From Bacteroidales bacterium UBA5536 (GTDB lineage Bacteria > Bacteroidota > Bacteroidia > Bacteroidales > F082): DNA of 64,000 nucleotides. Below, in pieces: positions 32,183 through 39,838 of the stretch. The DNA lies in the NCBI GenBank assembly GCA_002426795.1, contig DINQ01000016.1, forward strand, positions 265,477 to 329,476. Direction: 5' to 3'. The translations under genes were made by a program, and so were the position numbers. The notes beneath the pieces were generated by a model. The model had not been told where the DNA came from. It was given only the letters and a program-made list of their open reading frames with translations, and ran no database searches. The stretch's first letter is position 1. Every line of letters begins with the position of its first letter.

Positions 32183-33667
32183 ATGAAAAATGTAAAATTA
32201 TTACCAAAGCTCGTTTTGATGGGGCTGGTTCTTTACGGACTCGCTTCCTGCACAAAACAACAAGATTTTCCGAGCCCGAATCAGGGCCTTCAAGATGTTA
32301 CATTTGCCAGCCCGGAAGCCACTAAACCTGGCTTAAAAGCTACGGCTCAGCTAAAATCAGGAAACGACCTCAACGACATTAGTTATGCCAGCATCGTAAT
32401 TGATGGTGTAACTTACACCCCTGCAGTTTATTATCTGGAAGGCATTGCTTACACCCAAGCCATTAAACTGGAATCTGGTGTTTATAATGTAACCCAGTTT
32501 TTGATGATGAACGACAATGGTACCCCGGCCAACACAGCCGATGATATCATTGTGAGTGCGACACCAGAAGCCGGCTCAGAATATGCTGCCTACGTTAACA
32601 ACCCTACTCCTTTTCAAATGACGGTGACTGCATTCGAAAAGAACGAGATCGACGTTGAAATTCTTCAGTTTGAGTCGCGCGAATTTACAGACTTTGGTTT
32701 CAACTGGTTCACCTTTACTCAGGTTACGGTTCGCGAACAATTGTTCTTTGGTGACATCAGCGCTAAGCATCCAAGCGATTACGCAGGTTCACTTTACGAA
32801 AACCAGGCCAACGGACTTCAGGTTGATATGCCTGCAATCTTCAAAATTGACGTGTACAGAAATAATATTTTTATCGAAAGCTACAACAACGAAAGCTATT
32901 TTGGTGAAGGTGCCCCGTTGCATATTGCCTATCCTGACCAGGACAATGTAACCGACGAATTCAGATTTGAATTATCGATTTTGGTAAGAATTGGCGAGAA
33001 CTTTGGATACAAACATTTCCACACATGGACTTTCGAGGATGACGAATTGATTCCTGCCGGTAACGATGGAATTGTCGACTTTGTATTGGGTAATTCAAAT
33101 GCAACGGCTCCAGACCTTTTACTTCCCCCTTACCAAAACTTACCAGTTAGTGTCAGCTATACCATTACCGGCGCAACTGCACCAGGCTCGCAAGGTGGTT
33201 ATGTTGACGCGACGCTTGCAGGTGTTGGCAACGGATATGATTTTGGCAACGGAACATTTGCTTCGTGGTGTGCTGACAACAATGTTACGATTTATGTTAA
33301 CCAGACATATGGCATGGATGTTTACAGTTCATTGTACCCTTCTGCACTTCCTGCTTTTACAGCCTATGCTGACAAATGGGCGAGAGTCAACTGGTTGTTC
33401 AATAACCTCGATCTCTATCCAAACAGCACCTGGGGCGAAGTACAGGGAGCTATCTGGTTGATCATGGGTAACTGGAACGGTCAGGCTGCCAGTGGCGTGC
33501 CTGCCGCAAATGCTGTTGCTAACCAAATGGCCAGCGATTCACAGCTACATACCAACTTTTCACCACTTCCTGGTGGTTGGGCTGCTGTCGTATTCGTTCC
33601 AACCGGAACTGACCCAAATCAGGGAACTGCAAATGTTCAGACCATGTTTATCCAGGTTGATCCGTGA
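32183..33667 (+). CDS. Lipoprotein with putative thioester-like domain, paralogue 2
   Basis: A 494-residue lipoprotein with signal ending in LASCTK (Cys about residue 24) and a paralogue of the preceding gene, alignable over most of its length (for example MPAIFKIDVYRNNIFIESYNNES here and MPAIYRIDVYRNKQFVQSYNNEN there). The C-terminal domain has WCADNNVTIY (Cys about residue 365), RVNWLFNNLD, and EVQGAIWLI (Gln about 419). This Cys-...-WLxNN-...-QxAIW order is the hallmark of thioester domains that form an internal Cys-Gln bond and bind host or glycan amines in Gram-positive adhesins. Its presence in a Bacteroidota lipoprotein is unusual; the assignment is my inference. Confidence 0.8.
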   Translation: MKNVKLLPKLVLMGLVLYGLASCTKQQDFPSPNQGLQDVTFASPEATKPGLKATAQLKSGNDLNDISYASIVIDGVTYTPAVYYLEGIAYTQAIKLESGVYNVTQFLMMNDNGTPANTADDIIVSATPEAGSEYAAYVNNPTPFQMTVTAFEKNEIDVEILQFESREFTDFGFNWFTFTQVTVREQLFFGDISAKHPSDYAGSLYENQANGLQVDMPAIFKIDVYRNNIFIESYNNESYFGEGAPLHIAYPDQDNVTDEFRFELSILVRIGENFGYKHFHTWTFEDDELIPAGNDGIVDFVLGNSNATAPDLLLPPYQNLPVSVSYTITGATAPGSQGGYVDATLAGVGNGYDFGNGTFASWCADNNVTIYVNQTYGMDVYSSLYPSALPAFTAYADKWARVNWLFNNLDLYPNSTWGEVQGAIWLIMGNWNGQAASGVPAANAVANQMASDSQLHTNFSPLPGGWAAVVFVPTGTDPNQGTANVQTMFIQVDP

Positions 33668-33690
33668 TAAACTCCAGTTTGCATAATAAA

Positions 33691-33725
33691 AAGAGGCTGT
33701 CCTTTCGGGGCAGCCTCTTTTTTTG
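33691..33725 (+). terminator. Terminator after paralogue 2
   Basis: Arms AGAGGCTGTCC and GGGGCAGCCTCT pair around TTTC and are followed by a T-run of nine. Confidence 0.9.
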
Positions 33726-33771
33726 TTTGCTGATTTACAGTGGTTTTCTCGTATTGGGAAAAGCCTTTTGG

Positions 33772-34683
33772 CTATTGAGTCAACTCTTTCATCATTGATT
33801 CAATATCGCCAGGCGCACTCATGATTTTCATGAATTCACCCATACTCAACTCGGGCCAATGCAGGGCAATGCGGTATTTTCCGTGCAACATGCTTGCCGC
33901 TTTCCCCTGTAGGATGATTTCATAGGGTAAAGCGGCCAAATGGTCTTCTCCGATGATGGGCATGAAATGTGCTTCGCCCTTCTCCGGCTCTAGTAAACCA
34001 ACACCAAAAACTGCAATTTTTTGTTCGGGCAAAACCAGCTCATAAACAGATTTGGTCTGTCCCTTGCCAGCTTGCAGGTTTTTCCGGATGATGGAAAGGC
34101 CTTCTTCAAAGCTGGTAAAAGTTTTTAGTTTGACAGGATCATCAAAATAGGGCATAAAGGCCATATAGTGATACGAGCCCAGGTCGTCGCGATCTATGGC
34201 ACCACCAAATGGTTCCATGAGCGATCCGATTTGTTGCATGGCCTGAAAAACATCTTGTGAGACAGTCTCAAGAATAGACTTGTTTTCAAATGCCTGTTTT
34301 CCGAGATAGGCGTAAAAGATGTACATTGGATTGAGCACCGAAACCGTTATGGTACCGTCTTTTCGAAAGAGGCCGATTTTAAGCACAGCAGCAAGCATCC
34401 CCCGGTCGGTTTGTTTCAGACAAACAGTCTGCAGGTCTTTTCGGGTGAAAGTGACGACAGTCATGTTTTCATTGTTTTCGGGCGAGTAACTCCCTAGAAC
34501 CTGAAAACCTTTGCTTTCAATCGCTTGCTCAACTGATTGCCTGGCATCTGTGATTGTTGATGTTAGTGTTGCAACCTTAAAATAGGCCGGAATTTCCTGA
34601 GCAAAGAGTTGTTGGCTATATATCCCCCAAAAAAGGACAATGAGCGTAAAAATCAGTTGTCGTGAGTGCAGTTTTGTGTTCAT
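33772..34683 (-). CDS. Secreted protein of unknown function, DUF302-like N-terminus
   Basis: A 303-residue exported protein; I start it at MNTKLHSRQLIFTLIVLF (signal peptide ending near LFAQ) because a longer in-frame start gives no signal. The first ~120 residues (VEQAIESKGFQVLGSYSPEN, then later VCLKQTDRGMLAAVLKIGLF) are weakly reminiscent of DUF302 folds. The rest is unassigned. A partial copy of the 19-base repeats found before the redox operon lies in its upstream region (34747-34765), so it may share its regulation. Divergent from the redox operon that starts at 35181. Confidence 0.65.
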   Translation of the reverse strand: MNTKLHSRQLIFTLIVLFWGIYSQQLFAQEIPAYFKVATLTSTITDARQSVEQAIESKGFQVLGSYSPENNENMTVVTFTRKDLQTVCLKQTDRGMLAAVLKIGLFRKDGTITVSVLNPMYIFYAYLGKQAFENKSILETVSQDVFQAMQQIGSLMEPFGGAIDRDDLGSYHYMAFMPYFDDPVKLKTFTSFEEGLSIIRKNLQAGKGQTKSVYELVLPEQKIAVFGVGLLEPEKGEAHFMPIIGEDHLAALPYEIILQGKAASMLHGKYRIALHWPELSMGEFMKIMSAPGDIESMMKELTQ

Positions 34684-34746
34684 AATAATTGTTTTTGGTT
34701 TGTTAATTGAGCTGTGATCGCACCTTGCATAAGGTTCGCATAAATT

Positions 34747-34765
34747 TAGTAGATTTTTCAACACA
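34747..34765 (-). promoter_or_regulatory. Half-copy of the 19-base operator-like repeat
   Basis: Minus strand begins GTGTTGAAAAAT, identical over 12 bases to the left half of the repeat family, while the right half has diverged. Located upstream of the divergent secreted-protein gene. Confidence 0.4.
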
Positions 34766-34919
34766 GAAACTGTATTTTTTTTGCTCTTCTATTTTGCATC
34801 TGCACCACTGTTGCTTTCACTGTGAATCTGATTCTTTTTAAAACTTTCATAGTTTCATTGCTTTTCAACTATTTGAAAAACAGATGTATATAAATCATTT
34901 CGTCTTTAGAATAATCAAA

Positions 34920-34938
34920 GTGCTGAAAAATACAACAC
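34920..34938 (+). promoter_or_regulatory. 19-base UAS-like repeat 1
   Basis: GTGCTGAAAAATACAACAC, a near-palindrome of the form TGyTG-N7-CAACA, directly abutting repeat 2. Confidence 0.6.
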
Positions 34939-34957
34939 ATGTTGAAAAATGCAACAC
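34939..34957 (+). promoter_or_regulatory. 19-base UAS-like repeat 2
   Basis: ATGTTGAAAAATGCAACAC, second copy, contiguous with the first and in the same orientation. Confidence 0.6.
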
Positions 34958-35007
34958 GACATGAAAGACACTGAAAACCAGTGGATAACATGATGTGCCT
35001 AAAATTA

Positions 35008-35026
35008 GTGTTGAAAATATCAACAC
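35008..35026 (+). promoter_or_regulatory. 19-base UAS-like repeat 3
   Basis: GTGTTGAAAATATCAACAC, with 7-base perfect arms GTGTTGA / TCAACAC. It lies about 77 bases before the -24/-12-like element, the distance expected of an enhancer site for a sigma-54 activator. Confidence 0.65.
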
Positions 35027-35102
35027 TTTGTACGCGAATCCATAAATTCTGAAAATATGAAATAGTCTGTAAACCAATTAGATAAAACGAAAAATCATGC
35101 TT

Positions 35103-35118
35103 TGGCATCATTGTTGGC
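35103..35118 (+). promoter_or_regulatory. Sigma-54-like -24/-12 promoter
   Basis: TGGCATCATTGTTGGC. Compared with TGGCAC-N5-TTGC, nine or ten of the key positions fit, with G for the last C (or a one-base longer spacer). It lies 63 bases before the chosen start codon (35181). An NtrC-type sigma-54 activator is encoded six genes downstream (41512). Confidence 0.5.
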
Positions 35119-35180
35119 TTAACAAGAATGAATCAAAGAAAAAATCATTCAAGATGAAATTAACGCAATACCACCAAATC

Positions 35181-36827
35181 ATGAAAACAAAAATTTTATT
35201 ACTGGCAATTGTGCTCTGCTTCACCCTCCCTGGTGTGAAGGTATCTGCCAATTCGGACGGCAGCCCGGCAATCAAAGTGGAGAAGGCACAGAAAGAAATG
35301 AGTTTAAAAAGCCTCGCCCATACATTGCAACTTCAGTATCAGTCTTCTCAGGCTAAAGAAAACACAGGCGAGACAGTAATTACTGCAGACAGCCGTACTG
35401 CAGCTGAACAACATCTTTTTTTGTTAGCGAATGGAATTTCAGCAGCAGAAGATCAAGATGTAGCTGATTGGCGTATAACAATTGGTCGCGATATTTATGT
35501 CCCGGTCATCAATAGCAAAAATCCCTTTGCAGCACAGATTGCTTCAGCCGGATTGAGTGCCGGGTCATTGGCAAAAATCTGCCGTGGAGAACCAGTCTAC
35601 GCACCCAATGGTGATCCTGTTCAGTTCCATTTTTATTGTTCAGCGTTGCCGGATGAGGTTTCAATACTGGCCAACTTCCTGCAGATAAACCCTCAGGACA
35701 TCCCTGCTTCTGTTCAGACTACTGAGCTGCTCCAGAAGATTGAAAATGATCCCATGAGCCTCGGTTTCGTGAAATTGTCGACAGTATCAGCAGCGATGGA
35801 ACAAAATCAGCAGCTTGCTTTTCAATTTGCGCCCATCGACAGGAACGGCAATGGAAAAATTGACCACACCGAGAATTTTTATGGAAGCGTTCAGGACATT
35901 GAACGCGCAGCCTGGCTCGGAAAATTTCCACGTCAGCTGACCAATCCTTATTTTTTGGCAACACAGGGAGAACCTTCGGAAGAACAGATTGAATTTGTGC
36001 TTTTCGCGCAGCAGCAGGGTCAGCTTGTCATGCAACAGGCAGGCATTGGGATGTTACCTCCAATCGAACTTAAATCAAATGTTGGCAAACTGATCAATAA
36101 TCCCCCGACCGTCGTCAACCCCGGTTTTTCATTTGACTGGATCAGGATTTTATTTCCGGTTGCAGGACTGTTGCTGATCTTGTTACTCCTAGGGAGTATC
36201 TACCTGAATCGCAATGCAAAGCCGGCCGTTCATGCGCCTTCAGCACTGATCAGTGATCCGATGTTTGAGGATAAAAAGCTGGAAGCACCTGCAGGTTTGT
36301 TATACGACCGCACACATACCTGGACATTGATGCAAAGAGAAGGTCTGGTGAAAATTGGAATAGCCGATTTTCTGCTCCACATCACCGGATCATTTAGCAA
36401 AATCAAAGCCAGAGAAATAGGACAGGAGATTCAAAAAGGAGAACAGATTGTTTCGCTGTGGCAAAACGGGAAGGAACTTGTGCTTTACGCACCAGTTTCG
36501 GGGATCATTAAATCTGTCAATATGAAACTCTTACACGATGTTTCTGCCCTGAGTCATTCGCCCTACTCTGAAGGTTGGATTTATGAAATAGAACCCACCA
36601 ACTGGGCGATAGAAAACAGGTTGATGATGATGGTTGATGCCTATCGCACTTGGATCAGGTCGGAATTTGTGCGGCTGCGTGATTTTTTTGCCACTAACCA
36701 ACAGAAAATATCAAACCCGCAACTTGTGATGCAAGATGGTGGTGAGATGAAAAAGGCTGTTTTGCGTGAATGCGGCCCTGAGGTTTGGGAGAATTTCCAG
36801 ACGAATTTTATCAATCCGTCACGCTAG
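35181..36827 (+). CDS. Solute-binding-like / membrane / GcvH-like fusion protein
   Basis: A 548-residue protein. Start chosen at MKTKILLLAIVLCF, which gives a signal peptide ending near VSAN and lies after the promoter element; the longer ATGs overlap that element. Residues ~65-215 resemble a PstS-type substrate-binding domain (DIYVPVINSKNPF, ending DPMSLGFVKLSTV). An EF-hand-like DRNGNGKIDHTE is at about 220-231. A single membrane segment lies at about 319-342. The cytoplasmic part (~372-470) resembles glycine-cleavage H protein (THTWTLM, YAPVSGII, EGWIYEI) but the lipoyl-Lys position holds Gly. A C-terminal extension (QDGGEM, VWENFQ) is shared with the protein at 38992. A redox-coupled sensor or scaffold is possible. 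First gene of the operon. Confidence 0.8.
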   Translation: MKTKILLLAIVLCFTLPGVKVSANSDGSPAIKVEKAQKEMSLKSLAHTLQLQYQSSQAKENTGETVITADSRTAAEQHLFLLANGISAAEDQDVADWRITIGRDIYVPVINSKNPFAAQIASAGLSAGSLAKICRGEPVYAPNGDPVQFHFYCSALPDEVSILANFLQINPQDIPASVQTTELLQKIENDPMSLGFVKLSTVSAAMEQNQQLAFQFAPIDRNGNGKIDHTENFYGSVQDIERAAWLGKFPRQLTNPYFLATQGEPSEEQIEFVLFAQQQGQLVMQQAGIGMLPPIELKSNVGKLINNPPTVVNPGFSFDWIRILFPVAGLLLILLLLGSIYLNRNAKPAVHAPSALISDPMFEDKKLEAPAGLLYDRTHTWTLMQREGLVKIGIADFLLHITGSFSKIKAREIGQEIQKGEQIVSLWQNGKELVLYAPVSGIIKSVNMKLLHDVSALSHSPYSEGWIYEIEPTNWAIENRLMMMVDAYRTWIRSEFVRLRDFFATNQQKISNPQLVMQDGGEMKKAVLRECGPEVWENFQTNFINPSR

Positions 36828-36862
36828 GTAAAGACGAAATGTCCCATTAAAATCTCAATAAA

Positions 36863-37738
36863 ATGAATATTGACAGAAGACGATTTTTAAAAGCGATGGG
36901 CATTACGGCAGCTACTTTGGCCGTAGGATCAAAAACACTTTCTGCAAGTGAGCCCAAAACTGATAGCGATGTGGAGCTAAAAGGAATACTTTACGATGCT
37001 GCCCGGTGCAAAGGTTGTCACGGATGTGAGTACGATTGTGCCTGGGAACATGAGCTGACCGAACCAGATGAAATTGACGATACCATCAGAAGAAAAACGG
37101 ATGAAACACGCCGCACAGTGGTGAATGCCTGGCAAACTTCTAAAGGGGAGGTGTTTGTGAAAACGCAGTGTATGAACTGCAACGATCCGGCTTGTGCCAC
37201 TGCTTGTCTGACACAGGCCATGTACAAAACAGAGGACGGGTCTGTCATCTGGCGCGAAGACAAATGCATGGGCTGTCGTTACTGCATGGTTTCTTGCCCG
37301 TTTGATATGCCGAAGTTCGAATATCACAGTACAAATCCGAGAATTCAAAAATGTGATATGTGTTATAATTTGCAACAACAGGGCGAGGAGCCGGCCTGCG
37401 TGTATAACTGCCCAAATGAGGCCCTAAAGTTTGGAACACGCCGCGAGTTGCTGGCCGAAGCGCACAAACGCATTGTCGAAAATCCGGATACATACTATCC
37501 ATATGTGTACGGCGAACAGGAAGCTGGCGGCACATCGTGGATGTATCTGTCTCCGGTTCCTTTCGAGGAAATTGGCCTGAACATTCATGTGCAACGCCAG
37601 TCATATCCATCACTGACAAAAGGCTTTATTTCGAGTATCGCACCCGTTGACATCTTGCTGCCAGCTGCCTTGCTGGGCATTTACGAGGCTACCAAAAAGA
37701 ACAAACCTTCAAATGAAGAAAAGGAGGATATGCAATGA
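36863..37738 (+). CDS. Tat-exported HybA-like 4Fe-4S ferredoxin subunit
   Basis: A 291-residue iron-sulfur protein. The N-terminus has a twin-arginine signal, DRRRFLKAMG. Four cluster motifs follow: CKGCHGCEYDC (about residues 49-59), CMNCNDPACATAC (about 102-114), CMGCRYCMVSC (about 135-145), and CDMCYN...CVYNC (about 165-183). This is the four-cluster layout of HybA/DmsB/NrfC-type electron-transfer subunits. A hydrophobic C-terminal segment (VDILLPAALLGIYEA) fits a membrane anchor as in HybA. It overlaps the HybB-like gene by 4 bases. It passes electrons between a periplasmic catalytic partner, not encoded here, and the quinone pool. Confidence 0.92.
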   Translation: MNIDRRRFLKAMGITAATLAVGSKTLSASEPKTDSDVELKGILYDAARCKGCHGCEYDCAWEHELTEPDEIDDTIRRKTDETRRTVVNAWQTSKGEVFVKTQCMNCNDPACATACLTQAMYKTEDGSVIWREDKCMGCRYCMVSCPFDMPKFEYHSTNPRIQKCDMCYNLQQQGEEPACVYNCPNEALKFGTRRELLAEAHKRIVENPDTYYPYVYGEQEAGGTSWMYLSPVPFEEIGLNIHVQRQSYPSLTKGFISSIAPVDILLPAALLGIYEATKKNKPSNEEKEDMQ

Positions 37739-38967
37739 GAACAACAAATACGCAAACCGTTTTTCTCGATAACAAGGAAGGTAAGACCTTCAAGTTTTTG
37801 TGGAGCGAGCTAAAGCCAAAAGGGAAAATTTTCACCCCTTTTAACATCATCAGCATCCCAGTTATTATCACGGGTTTGGTCATCATGTTTATCCGTTTCA
37901 CCCAGGGCATCGGGTCAGTGACCAATTTGTCGCAGGAAGTTCCTTGGGGTTTATGGATTGGTTTTGATGTGGTTACGGGAGTGGCCTTCGCCGGTGGAGC
38001 CTATGTATTGGTGTTTATGGTTTACATTCTCAATCTTGATAAGTACCGGCCCATCGTGCGCGTCACGGTGCTCAACGGCTTTCTGGCTTACCTGTTTTAC
38101 TCTGCTGCCTTGCTGCTCGACCTGGGTCGCCCGCTCAATATCATCAATGTGATCATTGGAAATAATTTTGGGGTGAGCTCGGTACTCTTTTTAGTAGGAT
38201 GGCATTTCTTACTTTACATGCTGGCCTTGTTACTGGAGTTTTCTCCGGCAATAGCTGAGTGGCTGAATGCCAAAAAAATGCGTCGTTTCCTTAGCGGACT
38301 GACGCTTGGTGCGGTCATATTTGGAATCACTTTGTCGGTGCTACACCAAAGTGGTATTGGAGCTCTCTTTTTGATGGCAAAAGACAAGATTCATCCGCTT
38401 TGGTACAATGCCTATATGCCACTTATGTTTGTGGTTTCGAGTGTATTTGGCGGCATCTCTATGGTCATTTTGGAAGGAAGTATCAGTAGCAAAGTGTTCG
38501 ATTACCAGTTGGATGGCAACCATAAGGAACACCACAACAGTATTTTGCATGGTTTGGCAAAAATCTGCGCCTTGGGCATGTTTGTGTATTTCTTTATGCA
38601 AATCGTGATTTTTATCCACCAACAAAACGAATCCTACCTGTTCACACCCATGGGATATTGGTTCATGTTTGAAGTGTTAGGCTTTGTAGTATTGCCCATG
38701 CTGTTGTTCTTTTATAGCTATCGCCGGCGGAATATCTTGGTTATCAAGGTGGCCAGTGTATTGACTTTGCTGGGTATTATGCTCAACCGCATGAATGTAT
38801 CCATCATTGCATTTCAGTATGATGAAGCGATACGTTATGTGCCTACCTGGCAAGAGTTTGTTGTAACACTCACCATTATTTTCATCGAATTGTGGGTTTT
38901 CAGGTGGATCGTTACGCGGATGCCAGTCCTCAGAAAATCGCCCGATTGGGTAAAAGATACACATTAA
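37735..38967 (+). CDS. HybB/NrfD-like quinone-reactive membrane subunit
   Basis: A 410-residue integral membrane protein of the NrfD/PsrC family, closest in look to HybB. About ten membrane segments. The N-terminal VPWGLWIGFDVVTGVAFAGGAY is the typical HybB motif near the quinone site. Family members exchange electrons between a ferredoxin-like partner and menaquinone and need no cofactor themselves. The gene overlaps the ferredoxin gene by 4 bases (ATGA), so the two are co-translated. It is followed after 24 bases by a GcvH-like membrane protein, an unusual neighbour for this family. Confidence 0.93.
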   Translation: MRTTNTQTVFLDNKEGKTFKFLWSELKPKGKIFTPFNIISIPVIITGLVIMFIRFTQGIGSVTNLSQEVPWGLWIGFDVVTGVAFAGGAYVLVFMVYILNLDKYRPIVRVTVLNGFLAYLFYSAALLLDLGRPLNIINVIIGNNFGVSSVLFLVGWHFLLYMLALLLEFSPAIAEWLNAKKMRRFLSGLTLGAVIFGITLSVLHQSGIGALFLMAKDKIHPLWYNAYMPLMFVVSSVFGGISMVILEGSISSKVFDYQLDGNHKEHHNSILHGLAKICALGMFVYFFMQIVIFIHQQNESYLFTPMGYWFMFEVLGFVVLPMLLFFYSYRRRNILVIKVASVLTLLGIMLNRMNVSIIAFQYDEAIRYVPTWQEFVVTLTIIFIELWVFRWIVTRMPVLRKSPDWVKDTH

Positions 38968-38991
38968 TAAACAACTTAATAACAAACTATT

Positions 38992-39714
38992 ATGGACGGA
39001 TTTCATTATTATAACTTATTCGAAACCAAAGGAATCGAATATATATTGACCATTGTCTTTTTCCTCTTGCTGATTCCATATTGGATGTTGCTGAACCGCA
39101 AGCTAAAAGTGCCGGATACCGTCACAGCAGGTATGTCAATGATCGAAAACCTGTTCAGAATTCCGCAGGGGCTTTATTATTCGTTGAATCATACCTGGGT
39201 GCAGTTGATGCAGGGCGGCGAAAGAAGAATCGGGATTGATGATTTGCTAACAAAAATGACTGGCAATGTAGATGTTGAATTCATGAAACAGGCAGGCGAG
39301 CAGGTCAGAAAAGGAGAGGTTTTGGCTCAGATAGGTCGACAGGATAAAAAGTTAAAGGTTTTTGCGCCCATTTCGGGGACTGTTTCCGGTATTAATCCTG
39401 TTTTGGTCGAAAAGCCTAAGTTGGTTCCCGGGCAAGCCTTTGATGCCGGCTGGCTGTACGAAGTAAAACCTGATAATTGGACAAAAGACGCAAAAGCCAT
39501 GCTTTCGTCTGATGCAGCCCAGCTGTGGTTTACAAATGAACTGAGTCGTCTCAAGGAGTTTTTTGCGCTGGTTTCAAGCTCAAACAAGATGCAAAACGTG
39601 CCCATCGTTTTGCAGGATGGTGGTGAACTGAAGGGTGAACTCCTGGCTGAGATGCCACAGGTTGTTTGGGAGGACTTTCAAAAAGCCTTTGCAAGTATGG
39701 CGCACGAAAATTAG
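38992..39714 (+). CDS. Membrane-anchored GcvH-like protein without lipoyl Lys
   Basis: A 240-residue protein with an N-terminal membrane helix (about residues 14-34) and a cytoplasmic biotinyl/lipoyl-like domain (about 60-165): LNHTWVQLM, RRIGIDDLLTKMTGN, FAPISGTVSGIN, DAGWLYEV, all in the order of glycine-cleavage H protein. In H protein the lipoylated Lys lies 8 residues before the Pro of the APxSG motif; here that position is Asp (QDKK), with Lys one and two residues after it. The C-terminal ~75 residues match those of the protein at 35181 (QDGGELKGELL, VWEDFQKAF). It is the last gene before a terminator and probably part of the NrfD complex. Confidence 0.83.
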   Translation: MDGFHYYNLFETKGIEYILTIVFFLLLIPYWMLLNRKLKVPDTVTAGMSMIENLFRIPQGLYYSLNHTWVQLMQGGERRIGIDDLLTKMTGNVDVEFMKQAGEQVRKGEVLAQIGRQDKKLKVFAPISGTVSGINPVLVEKPKLVPGQAFDAGWLYEVKPDNWTKDAKAMLSSDAAQLWFTNELSRLKEFFALVSSSNKMQNVPIVLQDGGELKGELLAEMPQVVWEDFQKAFASMAHEN

Positions 39715-39731
39715 TGAATATTTTGTTGTTG

Positions 39732-39790
39732 CCTGCTTCTTTTTCGTACCTTCGAAAGGTTTTAAACGATAAGAAGCAGGTTCTTTTTTT
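39732..39790 (+). terminator. Nested-hairpin terminator of the redox operon
   Basis: Arms CCTGCTTCTT (39732-39741) and AAGAAGCAGG (39771-39780) are perfect over 10 bases with a 29-base loop that contains a second small hairpin (ACCTT-CGA-AAGGT). A run of T follows. It separates the operon from the sensor-kinase gene. Confidence 0.65.
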
Positions 39791-39838
39791 TTGAGCCTTT
39801 TCGGGGAAAGCGAAATCGCATTGAACAAATTTTGATTG

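Noticed and set aside
34684..34764. Longer start for the secreted protein at 33772
   Set aside because: The extension has no signal peptide, while MNTKLHSRQ starts a good one.
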